Numbered from the stretch's first letter, positions 13,687 to 22,810 are shown. The stretch: DNA of 64,000 bases from an uncultured Bacteroides sp. (GCA_900551445.1 URWA01000012.1:1-64000), one strand, 5' to 3'. Notes: generated by a model from the sequence alone, not told the origin. Numbers and translations: made by a program.

Positions 13687-16536
13687 ATGACTGAAGGAAC
13701 TGAAACGATTTGTGTGCAGGGAGCCCGGGTACACAACTTGAAAAATATAGATGTAGAAATTCCCCGTGATAGTTTGACGGTGATTACCGGATTAAGTGGA
13801 AGTGGAAAATCTTCCTTGGCCTTCGATACCTTGTTTGTGGAAGGACAGCGGCGTTATATCGAGACCTTTTCGGCGTATGCCCGTAATTTCCTGGGAGGAA
13901 TGGAGCGTCCGGATGTGGATAAGATTACGGGACTGAGTCCGGTGATTTCCATCGAGCAGAAGACAACCAATAAGAATCCACGTTCTACGGTAGGAACCAC
14001 TACGGAAATATATGATTATCTGCGTTTGTTGTTTGCGCGGGCAGGTACGGCTTATTCGTATCTGTCGGGAGAGAAGATGGTGAAGTACACCGAAGAGCAG
14101 ATTCTGGATTTGATTCACCGGGATTATAAGGGGAAACGAATTTTTATTCTAGCTCCTTTGGTCCGGACGCGTAAAGGACATTATAAGGAATTGTTCGAGC
14201 AGGTGCGCAAGAAGGGTTACCTTTATGTCCGGGTGGATGGTGAAATCAAGGAGATTGTCCATGGCATGAAGCTGGACCGCTACAAGAACCATGACATTGA
14301 GGTGGTGATTGACAAAACGGTGGTGACGGACAAGGAAGACAGCCGGTTGAAGCAAAGTGTGTCTACGGCCATGCAGCAGGGCGACGGCCTTCTCATGATA
14401 TTGGATGCACAGACCGGGAGCGTACGCCACTACAGTAAGCGGTTGATGTGTCCGGTGACAGGATTGTCCTATAAGGAACCTGCTCCGCATAATTTTTCGT
14501 TCAATTCTCCACAAGGAGCTTGTCCGCGTTGCAAGGGATTGGGTTATGTCAATCTGATTGACGAGGACAAGGTGATTCCCGACCGTTCGTTGTCTGTCTA
14601 TGAAGGAGCAGTCGCTCCGTTGGGGAAATACAAGAATGTGATGATTTTCTGGCAGCTGGAAGCCTTGTTGGAACGTTATGAGGCCACGCTGAAGACTCCG
14701 GTAAGCGAATTGCCGGAAGATGCCATCAATGAAATCCTGTACGGATGCGATGAGCGTCTGAAAATCAAAAGTACATTGATTCATACCACTTCCGATTATT
14801 TTGTGGTGTATGAAGGCATCGTGAAGTATATCCAGATGATGCAGGAAAAGGAGGCTTCGGCTACCGCACAGAAATGGGCGGAACAGTTTGCCAAGACGGA
14901 TGTGTGTCCGGAATGTAAGGGGGCACGTCTGAACAAGGAGGCTTTGCATTTCCGTATTCATGACAAGAACATTTACGAGCTGGCTACCATGGATATCAGT
15001 GAACTGTATGACTGGGTGTGTCATGTGGAGGATTTCCTGGAAGAAAAGCAACGTCTGATTGCAACGGAAATCTTGAAGGAAATACGTACCCGCTTGAAGT
15101 TCTTGCTGGATGTGGGACTGGATTATCTTTCTCTGAACCGCTCTTCAGTGACATTGTCGGGAGGGGAAAGCCAGCGTATCCGTCTGGCTACCCAGATTGG
15201 TTCCCAGCTGGTCAATGTGCTGTATATCTTGGATGAACCCAGTATCGGGTTGCATCAGCGTGACAATATCCGGTTGATTAATTCCTTGAAGGAACTGCGG
15301 GATTTGGGAAATACCGTGATAGTGGTGGAGCATGACAAGGATATGATGCTGGCTGCAGACTATATCGTGGACATGGGGCCGAAAGCCGGTCGGTTGGGAG
15401 GAGAGGTGGTCTTTTCCGGTACTCCGGCGGAAATGCTGAAAACCGATACGCTGACTTCACAATATTTGAACGGGAAGATGAGCATTGAAGTGCCGGCGGA
15501 GCGGAGAAAGGGCAACGGACATTCGTTGATTCTACGGGGTGCCCGGGGCAACAACCTGAAAGGGGATGACGTGGAGTTCCCGTTGGGAGAATTGATTTGC
15601 GTGACGGGTGTTTCCGGTAGTGGAAAGTCTACGTTGGTCAACGATACGTTACAGCCGATTCTCTCCCAGTATTTCTACCGTTCGTTGCAGGACCCCTTGC
15701 CGTATGACCGCATTGAGGGTTTGGAATACATTGATAAAGTGGTGAATGTGGACCAGTCTCCGCTGGGAAGAACGCCCCGTTCCAATCCGGCAACGTATAC
15801 CGGAGTCTTTTCCGATATCCGTAATCTGTTTGTCGGCCTTCCGGAGGCGAAGATCCGCGGCTATAAGGCCGGGCGTTTCTCGTTCAATGTGTCGGGCGGA
15901 CGTTGTGAGGCTTGCGGCGGAAACGGTTACAAGACCATCGAGATGAATTTCCTGCCGGATGTGCTGGTGCCGTGTGAGGTGTGTCACGGCAAGCGTTACA
16001 ACCGTGAGACGCTGGAAGTGCGCTACAAGGGAAAGTCCATTGCCGATGTGTTGGATATGACCATTAACCGTGCGGTGGAATTCTTTGAGAATGTACCGCA
16101 GATTCTGAATAAAATCAAGGTATTGCAGGAAGTGGGGCTTGGCTATATCAAACTGGGACAACCTTCCACGACGTTGTCGGGAGGAGAGAGCCAGCGCGTG
16201 AAACTGGCTACGGAACTGTCGAAAAGAGACACGGGAAAGACCGTATATATTCTGGATGAACCTACCACCGGATTGCACTTTGAGGACATCCGGGTGTTGA
16301 TGAATGTGCTGAACCGTTTGGTGGACAAAGGAAATACGGTTATCGTGATAGAACATAACCTGGATGTCATTAAGATGGCAGATTATATTATTGATATGGG
16401 CCCCGAAGGCGGAAAAGGAGGAGGCCAGTTGCTGGTCTGCGGTACTCCGGAAGAGGTGGCCGAATCGGGTAAAGGATATACATCAGGATTTTTAAAGGAA
16501 GAATTGAAAGGAGCAATAAAAAATGGCAAAAGATAA
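13687..16536 (+). CDS. uvrA: Excinuclease ABC subunit A
   Basis: A 949-residue DNA-damage recognition ATPase of nucleotide excision repair. The first Walker A is GLSGSGKSS (about 35-43) and the second is GVSGSGKSTL. Both ABC signatures are present (LSGGESQRIRLA and LSGGESQRVKLA). The C-terminal zinc finger is complete (CEACGGNG ... CEVCHGKRYN). In the N-terminal zinc finger the first pair reads CPVT instead of CxxC, while the second (CPRCKGLG) is intact. The ATG at 13687 is chosen because GAAGGA lies 7 nt upstream and the promoter box lies at 13656; an in-frame TTG at 13675 is less likely. It overlaps the next gene by 14 nt. Confidence 0.96.
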   Translation: MTEGTETICVQGARVHNLKNIDVEIPRDSLTVITGLSGSGKSSLAFDTLFVEGQRRYIETFSAYARNFLGGMERPDVDKITGLSPVISIEQKTTNKNPRSTVGTTTEIYDYLRLLFARAGTAYSYLSGEKMVKYTEEQILDLIHRDYKGKRIFILAPLVRTRKGHYKELFEQVRKKGYLYVRVDGEIKEIVHGMKLDRYKNHDIEVVIDKTVVTDKEDSRLKQSVSTAMQQGDGLLMILDAQTGSVRHYSKRLMCPVTGLSYKEPAPHNFSFNSPQGACPRCKGLGYVNLIDEDKVIPDRSLSVYEGAVAPLGKYKNVMIFWQLEALLERYEATLKTPVSELPEDAINEILYGCDERLKIKSTLIHTTSDYFVVYEGIVKYIQMMQEKEASATAQKWAEQFAKTDVCPECKGARLNKEALHFRIHDKNIYELATMDISELYDWVCHVEDFLEEKQRLIATEILKEIRTRLKFLLDVGLDYLSLNRSSVTLSGGESQRIRLATQIGSQLVNVLYILDEPSIGLHQRDNIRLINSLKELRDLGNTVIVVEHDKDMMLAADYIVDMGPKAGRLGGEVVFSGTPAEMLKTDTLTSQYLNGKMSIEVPAERRKGNGHSLILRGARGNNLKGDDVEFPLGELICVTGVSGSGKSTLVNDTLQPILSQYFYRSLQDPLPYDRIEGLEYIDKVVNVDQSPLGRTPRSNPATYTGVFSDIRNLFVGLPEAKIRGYKAGRFSFNVSGGRCEACGGNGYKTIEMNFLPDVLVPCEVCHGKRYNRETLEVRYKGKSIADVLDMTINRAVEFFENVPQILNKIKVLQEVGLGYIKLGQPSTTLSGGESQRVKLATELSKRDTGKTVYILDEPTTGLHFEDIRVLMNVLNRLVDKGNTVIVIEHNLDVIKMADYIIDMGPEGGKGGGQLLVCGTPEEVAESGKGYTSGFLKEELKGAIKNGKR

Positions 16537-17005
16537 GATTGCAAAGACCAATGCAGCTCGTCTGTTGGATCGGGACAAGGTGAAATACGAACTGGTTCCA
16601 TACGAGGTCGACGAGAACGACTTGAGTTGTGTGCATGTGGCTGCTACATTGGGTGAGAATATCGAACAGGTGTTCAAAACACTGGTTTTGCAGGGAGATA
16701 AATTGGGATATTTTGTTTGTGTAGTTCCGGGGGAACATGAAATCGACCTGAAAATGGCGGCTAAGATTTCCGGAAACAAGAAATGCGACTTGATACCCAT
16801 GAAAGAACTGCTTCCGCTTACGGGGTACATCCGTGGGGGATGCTCTCCCATCGGAATGAAGAAACATTTCCCCACTTACATCCATCACACTTGCAATGAT
16901 TTTCCTTATATCTATGTCAGTGCAGGAGTGAGAGGTTTGCAGGTGAAACTGGCTCCGGCCGATTTGATTAAAGTGAGCCAGGCAGAAGTGTGTACATTGT
17001 TTTGA
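16523..17005 (+). CDS. ybaK: Cys-tRNA(Pro)/Cys-tRNA(Cys) deacylase, YbaK type
   Basis: A 160-residue trans-editing enzyme that removes mischarged cysteine from tRNA-Pro. The YbaK fold is visible: KTNAARLLDRDKVKYEL at the N-terminus, VFKTLVLQGD, a conserved lysine region (AAKISGNKKCDL), and GGCSPIGMKK near the middle. The length matches the family. The start lies inside the end of uvrA (14-nt overlap), implying translational coupling. Confidence 0.9.
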   Translation: MAKDKIAKTNAARLLDRDKVKYELVPYEVDENDLSCVHVAATLGENIEQVFKTLVLQGDKLGYFVCVVPGEHEIDLKMAAKISGNKKCDLIPMKELLPLTGYIRGGCSPIGMKKHFPTYIHHTCNDFPYIYVSAGVRGLQVKLAPADLIKVSQAEVCTLF

Positions 17006-17033
17006 GATAGTAGAATAATAGAATCAATCGTTT

Positions 17034-17819
17034 ATGGGATACGGAAAATGGATTGGGGGAATCATGGGATTCATGACCATGGGACCTCTGGGGGCCTTGG
17101 CGGGATTTGCCATCGGCTCTTTGTTTGACAAAAGTGTGGCTGCACAGAATGAAATGGGGGAGACTTCTGGAACTTATACGCAGGAGGATATTTATGCCGG
17201 GCAGCGTAACAGTTTCTTGTTCTCCATGCTGGTCATGGCTTCGTATATTATTCGTGCAGATGGTCGCATCATGCACAGTGAGATGGAATTTGTACGTCAG
17301 TTCCTGCGGGTTAATTTTGGTGCCAATGCAGTGGACGAGGGTGAACGTATTTTGCTGAATCTGTTTGAACAGCGCAAGCAGATGGAACGGAATGACCCTT
17401 CTGCGTTTCGTCGTACCATCCAGGAATGTGGGGCGCAGATTGCTGCTAATTTGACATATGAACAGCGCCTGCAGTTGCTCGATTTTCTGGTAAAGATTGC
17501 CCAGAGTGACGGCAATGTGTGTCAGGCAGAGATTGACGCCCTGAAAGAAGTGGCTCAGTCCATGCAGTTGTCTTTGCAGGAAGTAGATTCCATGCTGAAC
17601 CTGAAGGGTGATTCACTGGAGGATGCCTACAAGGTGCTGGAAATCGAACCTACGGCTTCGGACGAAGAAGTACGCAAGGCTTATCGCAGTCTTGTGCTGA
17701 AGCATCATCCTGACCGGGTAGCCACGTTAGGAGAGGACATCCGAAAAGCTGCCGAAGAAAAACTCCAGTGCATCAATGATGCGAAGGAGCGGATTTTCAA
17801 GGCACGGGGTATGAAATAA
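17034..17819 (+). CDS. DjlA-like co-chaperone: TerB domain plus C-terminal J domain
   Basis: A 261-residue protein. A glycine-rich hydrophobic N-terminus (GGIMGFMTMGPLGALAGFAI, residues 8-27) resembles the glycine-zipper membrane anchor of DjlA. A TerB-like helical domain spans about 55-175 (two acidic repeats, IIRADGRIMHSEMEF and IAQSDGNVCQAEID). A J domain occupies about 195-258 with the HPD motif in LKHHPDRVA, so the protein probably stimulates DnaK. It lies 28 nt after ybaK and probably belongs to the uvrA-ybaK operon. It converges with the symporter gene with a one-nucleotide gap and no terminator of its own. Confidence 0.88.
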   Translation: MGYGKWIGGIMGFMTMGPLGALAGFAIGSLFDKSVAAQNEMGETSGTYTQEDIYAGQRNSFLFSMLVMASYIIRADGRIMHSEMEFVRQFLRVNFGANAVDEGERILLNLFEQRKQMERNDPSAFRRTIQECGAQIAANLTYEQRLQLLDFLVKIAQSDGNVCQAEIDALKEVAQSMQLSLQEVDSMLNLKGDSLEDAYKVLEIEPTASDEEVRKAYRSLVLKHHPDRVATLGEDIRKAAEEKLQCINDAKERIFKARGMK

Positions 17820-17820
17820 C

Positions 17821-18993
17821 TTATTTTTTATTTTCCGACGGGCCGAACCACTTGTCAATGAGCAGTGCCAAGGCTCCGTCGCCCGTTACGTTGCAGGCCG
17901 TACCGAAACTGTCCATGGCAATGTAGAGGGCTATCATCAGCGCCTGTGCGTTTTCATCGAACCCCAGCATGGACGACAAGATGCCGAGCGAGGCCATAAT
18001 GGCACCTCCTGGTACACCCGGGGCAGCTACCATGGTGATTCCCAACATAAAGATAAATCCGGCAAACATCTGAAAATCGTAGGGAATGTCCTGCATCATC
18101 ATCAGGGCCAGGGCGCAGGCCACAATCTTCATGGTACTTCCCGACAGGTGGATGGTGGCACACAAGGGGATGACAAATCCGGCAATTCCTTCGTGCACAC
18201 CGTTTTGTATGGTCTGTTTCAGGGTCACAGGAATGGTGGCGGCAGACGACTGGGTTCCTAAGGCGGTGAAATAGGCCGGCATCATTCTGGCCAGCAGACG
18301 GAACGGGTTCTTGCGTACAAACAGTCCCGCGATGCAGTATTGGAAAATCAGCAGGAAGATGTGCAGCAGGAAGATGATACCGATAATCTTGATAAACACT
18401 GCCAGTACGTGGAACACTTGTCCGGAGTGAGTCATGTTGAAGAAAATGCCGAAGATATAAATCGGCAACAGGGGAAGGATTACGGCTTGTATGGTCTTGA
18501 CGATAATTTCCTTGAAATCGTTGCAGACATTTTTCAGATAGGTGGTATCCAAGTGAGCAAGTCCGAGTCCGAGGGTGAAGGCCATGACGAGTGCGGTCAT
18601 AACGTTGAGCGGTTCGGGTATGGCCACGGTGAAGAATGGGGTGGTTCCTTGTGCCTCACTGATTTCCGATAGTGGAATGTTTCGGGTGATGAGGCTGGGG
18701 AAGAAGGTCTCTCCTACGCCATACGAGAGAAATCCGGAGAACAAAGTCGCTCCGTATGCCAGCAGTACGGTGGCTACCAGCATTTTCCCGGCCCCTTTTC
18801 CGATGTCGGCAATGGCTGGGGTGACCAGTCCTACAATAATCAGGGGGATGATGAAGTTCAGAAACTGGCTGAAAAGCGCATTGAATGTCACAAAAATGCG
18901 TACCGGAAGTGCCGGTGAAACTGTTCCTGCACCAATACCCAGAGCGATAGCTAGGATGATGCGGGCAAGGAGTCCTAGTTTAATTTTTTTCAT
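17821..18993 (-). CDS. Dicarboxylate/amino acid:cation symporter (DAACS family)
   Basis: A 390-residue inner-membrane transporter of the GltP/DctA/SstT family. The serine-rich re-entrant loop motif SSAATIPVTL and the later MDSFGTACNVTGDGA region, which binds substrate and cation, are clear. About eight membrane segments are present. Family members take up glutamate, aspartate, C4-dicarboxylates or serine/threonine with Na+ or H+; the substrate is not predictable. A minus-strand -7 box TATCTTTG lies at 19012-19019. Confidence 0.92.
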   Translation of the reverse strand: MKKIKLGLLARIILAIALGIGAGTVSPALPVRIFVTFNALFSQFLNFIIPLIIVGLVTPAIADIGKGAGKMLVATVLLAYGATLFSGFLSYGVGETFFPSLITRNIPLSEISEAQGTTPFFTVAIPEPLNVMTALVMAFTLGLGLAHLDTTYLKNVCNDFKEIIVKTIQAVILPLLPIYIFGIFFNMTHSGQVFHVLAVFIKIIGIIFLLHIFLLIFQYCIAGLFVRKNPFRLLARMMPAYFTALGTQSSAATIPVTLKQTIQNGVHEGIAGFVIPLCATIHLSGSTMKIVACALALMMMQDIPYDFQMFAGFIFMLGITMVAAPGVPGGAIMASLGILSSMLGFDENAQALMIALYIAMDSFGTACNVTGDGALALLIDKWFGPSENKK

Positions 18994-19011
18994 GGGGCTT
19001 AGTTTTTGTCA

Positions 19012-19019
19012 CAAAGATA
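19012..19019 (-). promoter_or_regulatory. -7 promoter box of the symporter gene
   Basis: Minus-strand TATCTTTG, a perfect box 18 nt before the ATG. Confidence 0.6.
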
Positions 19020-19065
19020 GTATAATAATCCTGAATAAGCGATACACCCTACCTGAGGAAATGAT

Positions 19066-19073
19066 TACTTTTG
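19066..19073 (+). promoter_or_regulatory. -7 promoter box of the GNAT-nitrilase gene
   Basis: TACTTTTG fits TAnnTTTG, 36 nt before the ATG at 19110. Confidence 0.5.
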
Positions 19074-19109
19074 TGCCCGAGAAAAATAACGGACAAAATT
19101 AGTTAAATT

Positions 19110-20663
19110 ATGGAACCGACTCAAAAGAAGATTAACAAGGTAGAGCTTCGAAATTTGCAGATTGAAGACTATGCACAGCTGGCCCAGTCGTTTACTCGCG
19201 TTTATGCAGACAAGGATGTGTTCTGGACACATGCACAAATAGAAAAACTGATTCGTATTTTCCCCGAAGGACAGATTGTAACCGTCGTGGATGACAAGAT
19301 TGTGGGATGCGCGCTTTCTATCATCGTGGATTATGATTTGGTCAAGGGAGACCACACGTATGCGAAGGTGACAGGAGATGAAACATTCAGTACACACAAC
19401 CCGAAAGGAAATATTCTTTATGGTATTGAAGTGTTTATTCATCCCGAATACCGGGGATTGCGTCTGGCCCGCCGAATGTATGAATACCGCAAGGAGTTGT
19501 GTGAAAAGTTGAATCTGAAAGCCATCATGTTCGGTGGACGTATTCCGAACTATTACAAATATGCCGACCAGATGCGTCCGAAGGAATACATCGAGAAGGT
19601 CCGTTCGCGCGAAATCTACGATCCGGTGCTGACCTTCCAGCTTTCGAATGATTTCCACGTACGTCGTGTGATGCGTAATTACCTGCCGAACGACGAGGAA
19701 TCCAAGCACTGCGCTACGTTGTTGCAGTGGGATAATATTTACTATCAGCCGCCTACAGATTCTTACATTGACAAGAAGACTACAGTCAGAGTGGGACTCG
19801 TGCAGTGGCAGATGCGTTCCTATCAGACCCTGGATGACGTATTTGAACAAGTGGAGTTCTTCATCGATGCGGTGGCCGGATACAAGAGCGACTTCGTGCT
19901 GTTCCCGGAATATTTCAATGCCCCGTTGATGGCTAAATTCAACAATATGGGAGAGGCTCAGTCTATCCGTGCTTTGGCTCAATATACGGAAGATATCAGA
20001 GACCGTTTCATCAATCTGGCCATCAAGCATAACATCAATATCATCACAGGTAGTATGCCTTACGTGAAGGACGACGGTGGACTCTATAATGTGGGATTCC
20101 TTTGCCGTCGTGACGGAACTTACGAAATGTATGAGAAGATTCATGTAACTCCCGATGAAGTGAAGAGTTGGGGATTGAGCGGCGGTAAAAAAGTACAGAC
20201 CTTTGACACCGACTGTGCCAAAATCGGCGTGCTGATTTGCTACGATGTGGAATTCCCGGAACTTTCCCGACTGATGGCCGACCAGGGCATGCAGATTCTG
20301 TTTGTGCCGTTCCTGACCGATACGCAGAACGGTTATTCACGTGTGCGGGTCTGTGCACAGGCACGTGCCATTGAGAATGAATGTTTCGTGGTGATTGCCG
20401 GAAGTGTGGGCAACTTGCCTCGTGTGCACAACATGGATATCCAGTATGCACAGTCGGGAGTCTTTACGCCGTGCGACTTTGCTTTCCCGACCGACGGAAA
20501 ACGTGCGGAAGCTACTCCGAATACGGAAATGATTCTGGTTTCCGATGTGGATTTGGATTTGTTGAATGAACTCCACACCTATGGTAGTGTGCGTAACCTG
20601 CGTGACCGCCGGAATGATTTGTATGAATTGCGTATGAAAAAGAACGCACAGGAAAATAATTGA
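19110..20663 (+). CDS. Fused GNAT acetyltransferase and carbon-nitrogen hydrolase
   Basis: A 517-residue cytoplasmic two-domain protein. The N-terminal ~200 residues are a GNAT domain (VFIHPEYRGLRLARRMYEYR is the acetyl-CoA-binding loop and helix). The C-terminal ~290 residues are a nitrilase-superfamily domain with the catalytic triad Glu267 (FPEYF), Lys343 (YEKIH) and Cys377 (LICYDVEFPE). The fusion is widespread in bacteria; its substrate is unknown, though an amide would be hydrolysed. It is monocistronic with a terminator shared with rfbC. Confidence 0.92.
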   Translation: MEPTQKKINKVELRNLQIEDYAQLAQSFTRVYADKDVFWTHAQIEKLIRIFPEGQIVTVVDDKIVGCALSIIVDYDLVKGDHTYAKVTGDETFSTHNPKGNILYGIEVFIHPEYRGLRLARRMYEYRKELCEKLNLKAIMFGGRIPNYYKYADQMRPKEYIEKVRSREIYDPVLTFQLSNDFHVRRVMRNYLPNDEESKHCATLLQWDNIYYQPPTDSYIDKKTTVRVGLVQWQMRSYQTLDDVFEQVEFFIDAVAGYKSDFVLFPEYFNAPLMAKFNNMGEAQSIRALAQYTEDIRDRFINLAIKHNINIITGSMPYVKDDGGLYNVGFLCRRDGTYEMYEKIHVTPDEVKSWGLSGGKKVQTFDTDCAKIGVLICYDVEFPELSRLMADQGMQILFVPFLTDTQNGYSRVRVCAQARAIENECFVVIAGSVGNLPRVHNMDIQYAQSGVFTPCDFAFPTDGKRAEATPNTEMILVSDVDLDLLNELHTYGSVRNLRDRRNDLYELRMKKNAQENN

Positions 20664-20666
20664 TAA

Positions 20667-20706
20667 AAAAATCCCCGGACAGCAATCTCGTTATCCGGGG
20701 ATTTTT
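20667..20706. terminator. Bidirectional terminator
   Basis: ATCCCCGGA (20671-20679) pairs with TCCGGGGAT (20693-20701). As lie to the left and Ts to the right, between two convergent genes. Confidence 0.88.
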
Positions 20707-20711
20707 GTGTC

Positions 20712-21287
20712 TTATCCTTTGTAAAGGTCTTCGTGGTAGTCGAACAGCCAATCGGCTTCTGCCAGCAGTGGATGGTGTTTGTCTTTTTCAGAGAGAATGA
20801 CTTTTTCAGCCGGAATTCTCCAGTCAATATTCAGGGAAGGATCGTTCCATGCAATGGCTCCTTCACTTTGGGGAGCATAGAAATTATCACATTTGTACTG
20901 GAAGATGACTTCATCGCTCAATACGCTGAATCCGTGGGCAAAGCCTCGTGGAATGAAGAACTGGCGGTGATTGTCTTCGGTCAGCTCCACAGCCACATGT
21001 TGTCCGAAAGTGGGAGAACCCTTTCGGATGTCTACCGCTACGTCGAGTACAGAACCCTTGATCACTCTTACCAGTTTGCTTTGAGCAAACGGTGGTTTCT
21101 GAAAATGCAGTCCGCGTAACACTCCGTAACTGGATTTACTCTCGTTGTCTTGTACGAAATGGATGGTGCGTACTTGCTTGTCGAAATCTCTTTGCGAAAA
21201 AGATTCAAAGAAATACCCTCTCTCATCTTTAAACAGGCGGGGCTCAATAATGACCACCCCTTCAATCTCTGTATTTATTACTTCCAT
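20712..21287 (-). CDS. rfbC: dTDP-4-dehydrorhamnose 3,5-epimerase
   Basis: A 191-residue cupin enzyme that epimerises dTDP-4-keto-6-deoxyglucose on the way to dTDP-L-rhamnose for surface polysaccharides. The motifs RGLHFQ (catalytic His), LDVAVDIRKGSPTFG and FIPRGFAHGF are present. The length is standard. It lies 20 nt after rfbA and is co-transcribed with it. rfbB and rfbD are not in the window. Confidence 0.95.
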   Translation of the reverse strand: MEVINTEIEGVVIIEPRLFKDERGYFFESFSQRDFDKQVRTIHFVQDNESKSSYGVLRGLHFQKPPFAQSKLVRVIKGSVLDVAVDIRKGSPTFGQHVAVELTEDNHRQFFIPRGFAHGFSVLSDEVIFQYKCDNFYAPQSEGAIAWNDPSLNIDWRIPAEKVILSEKDKHHPLLAEADWLFDYHEDLYKG

Positions 21288-21307
21288 TTTTGAATGATTA
21301 ATACCAT

Positions 21308-22201
21308 TTATCGATTGTTTCTTTGCAACTCGTCGATGACTTTCAGCAAATATTGGCCGTATTGGTTTTTCAGCATGGGCTGGGCCAGTTCTCTCATCTT
21401 TTCAGGGGTAATCCAGCCTTGTCGCAGGGCAATGCCTTCCAGACAAGCCACTTTCAGTCCTTGTCGTTTTTCAATGACCTCGATGTAGGTGGATGCCTCT
21501 GCCAGCGAGTCGTGTGTGCCGGTGTCCAGCCAGGCGAATCCTCTTCCCAAAGTCTGAACCTTCAGCTCTCCGTCGGCCAGGAAACGCTGGTTTACCGAAG
21601 TGATTTCCAGTTCACCGCGGGCAGAAGGTTTGATTTGTTTGGCCACTTCCACCACCTTGTTCGGATAGAAATAAAGGCCGGTCACGGCATAGTTGGATTT
21701 GGGGTGCTGAGGCTTTTCTTCGATGGACAGGCAATTTCCTTCCTTGTCGAACTCGGCTACTCCGTAACGTTCCGGGTCGTTCACCCAATAACCGAAAACG
21801 GTGGCTTTTCCTTCTTCTTCGGCCATGCGGACTGCTTCTTTCAGCATCACCGTGAAGCTGTTTCCATGGAAAATATTATCGCCCAGGACCAGGCAGACCG
21901 CATCGTTTCCGATGAATTTTTCTCCAATCAGGAATGCCTGTGCCAGTCCGTCGGGGGAAGGTTGTTCTGCATATTCAAAATGTACACCGAAATCACTTCC
22001 GTCTCCTAGCAGCCGGCGGAAGCCGGGAAGGTCGTATGGGGTAGAAATAATCAGAATATCACGAATCCCTGCCAGCATCAGCACAGATATCGGGTAATAG
22101 ATCATGGGTTTGTCGAAAACTGGAAGAAGTTGTTTTGAAACTCCTTTTGTAATGGGATATAGGCGTGTGCCCGACCCTCCTGCAAGAACAATACCTTTCA
22201 T
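21308..22201 (-). CDS. rfbA: Glucose-1-phosphate thymidylyltransferase
   Basis: A 297-residue nucleotidyltransferase that makes dTDP-glucose from dTTP and glucose 1-phosphate. The N-terminal GGSGTRLYPITKGVSKQLLP is the nucleotide-binding signature. VLGDNIFHG, with the metal-binding Asp, and VEVAKQIKPSARGELEIT are also present. It is the first gene of an rfbA-rfbC operon with its own promoter at 22229-22259. Confidence 0.96.
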   Translation of the reverse strand: MKGIVLAGGSGTRLYPITKGVSKQLLPVFDKPMIYYPISVLMLAGIRDILIISTPYDLPGFRRLLGDGSDFGVHFEYAEQPSPDGLAQAFLIGEKFIGNDAVCLVLGDNIFHGNSFTVMLKEAVRMAEEEGKATVFGYWVNDPERYGVAEFDKEGNCLSIEEKPQHPKSNYAVTGLYFYPNKVVEVAKQIKPSARGELEITSVNQRFLADGELKVQTLGRGFAWLDTGTHDSLAEASTYIEVIEKRQGLKVACLEGIALRQGWITPEKMRELAQPMLKNQYGQYLLKVIDELQRNNR

Positions 22202-22228
22202 GGTTGAATGATTTTAATTAGTTTGCTG

Positions 22229-22259
22229 CAAAGAAAAAAGTTTTTTGTGAGAACTCAAA
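22229..22259 (-). promoter_or_regulatory. Promoter of rfbA-rfbC
   Basis: On the minus strand TTTG (22259-22256) is followed after 19 nt by TTTCTTTG (22236-22229), one mismatch from the TAnnTTTG consensus. Confidence 0.55.
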
Positions 22260-22341
22260 GTTTCTGCCTATTATCATTAAGGTGGAAAGGGTATATTGGA
22301 TGCTTTTTGTAAAGAAAAATACAAATTCCTTTCTTCAGGTA

Positions 22342-22371
22342 TTGTAAGTTTCAAAAATAGTTGTACCTTTG
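22342..22371 (+). promoter_or_regulatory. Promoter of the tRNA operon
   Basis: TTG at 22342-22344, 19 nt, then the perfect -7 box TACCTTTG (22364-22371), 38 nt before the first tRNA. Confidence 0.6.
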
Positions 22372-22408
22372 CAACGCATTTGAGAAAAACAAGTGCGGCG
22401 AACATTCT

Positions 22409-22480
22409 GGTTCCTTGGATGAGTGGCTTAGTCAGCGGTCTGCAAAACCGTGTACGGCGGTTCGAATCCGCCAGGAACCT
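22409..22480 (+). tRNA. tRNA-Cys (anticodon GCA), copy 1
   Basis: A 72-nt cloverleaf. Acceptor GGTTCCT pairs with AGGAACC, with discriminator T as usual for tRNA-Cys. The anticodon GCA is at 22442-22444 in the loop CTGCAAA. The T arm GGCGG-TTCGAAT-CCGCC is perfect. CCA is not encoded: the discriminator is followed by CGC. Confidence 0.96.
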
Positions 22481-22503
22481 CGCAATTAGAAAGAGAGAAC
22501 ATC

Positions 22504-22575
22504 GGTTCCTTGGATGAGTGGCTTAGTCAGCGGTCTGCAAAACCGTGCACGGCGGTTCGAATCCGCCAGGAACCT
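22504..22575 (+). tRNA. tRNA-Cys (anticodon GCA), copy 2
   Basis: Identical to copy 1 except for one base (T at 22453 becomes C at 22548, beside the variable loop). The anticodon is at 22537-22539. CCA follows directly at 22576-22578, so this copy has an encoded 3' end and copy 1 does not. It starts 23 nt after copy 1. Confidence 0.96.
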
Positions 22576-22589
22576 CCAGACAACAAGAT

Positions 22590-22662
22590 GCACTCTTAGC
22601 TCAGTTGGTAGAGCAACTGACTCTTAATCAGTGGGTCCAGGGTTCGAATCCCTGAGGGTGTA
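22590..22662 (+). tRNA. tRNA-Lys (anticodon CTT)
   Basis: A 73-nt cloverleaf with acceptor GCACTCT/AGGGTGT (two wobble pairs) and discriminator A. The anticodon CTT is at 22623-22625 in the loop CTCTTAA, and the T arm is CAGGG-TTCGAAT-CCCTG. CCA is not encoded. It is the last gene of the tRNA operon and is followed by a strong terminator. Confidence 0.95.
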
Positions 22663-22668
22663 CAGCAG

Positions 22669-22701
22669 ATGGTTTCAGGTTTTTCCTGAAACCATTTTTT
22701 T
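22669..22701 (+). terminator. Terminator of the tRNA operon
   Basis: ATGGTTTCAGG (22669-22679) pairs perfectly with CCTGAAACCAT (22685-22695), followed by a T-run. Confidence 0.92.
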
Positions 22702-22745
22702 ATTTCCAATTTTCCCTTAATCTGTTTTTAAACATAAGACATTCT

Positions 22746-22776
22746 TTTGTGGTCTTGCATAAAATCTTTTCCTTTG
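22746..22776 (+). promoter_or_regulatory. Promoter of fucR
   Basis: TTTG (22746-22749), 19 nt, then TTCCTTTG (22769-22776), one mismatch from the consensus, 34 nt before the ATG. Confidence 0.5.
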
Positions 22777-22810
22777 TATCAGCATAGTTCAGCACAGATA
22801 ATGCATTGAT

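Noticed and set aside
19065..20144. 359-residue minus-strand ORF antisense to the GNAT-nitrilase gene
   Set aside because: The plus strand encodes a complete two-domain enzyme with its catalytic triad; no promoter or domain supports the reverse frame.
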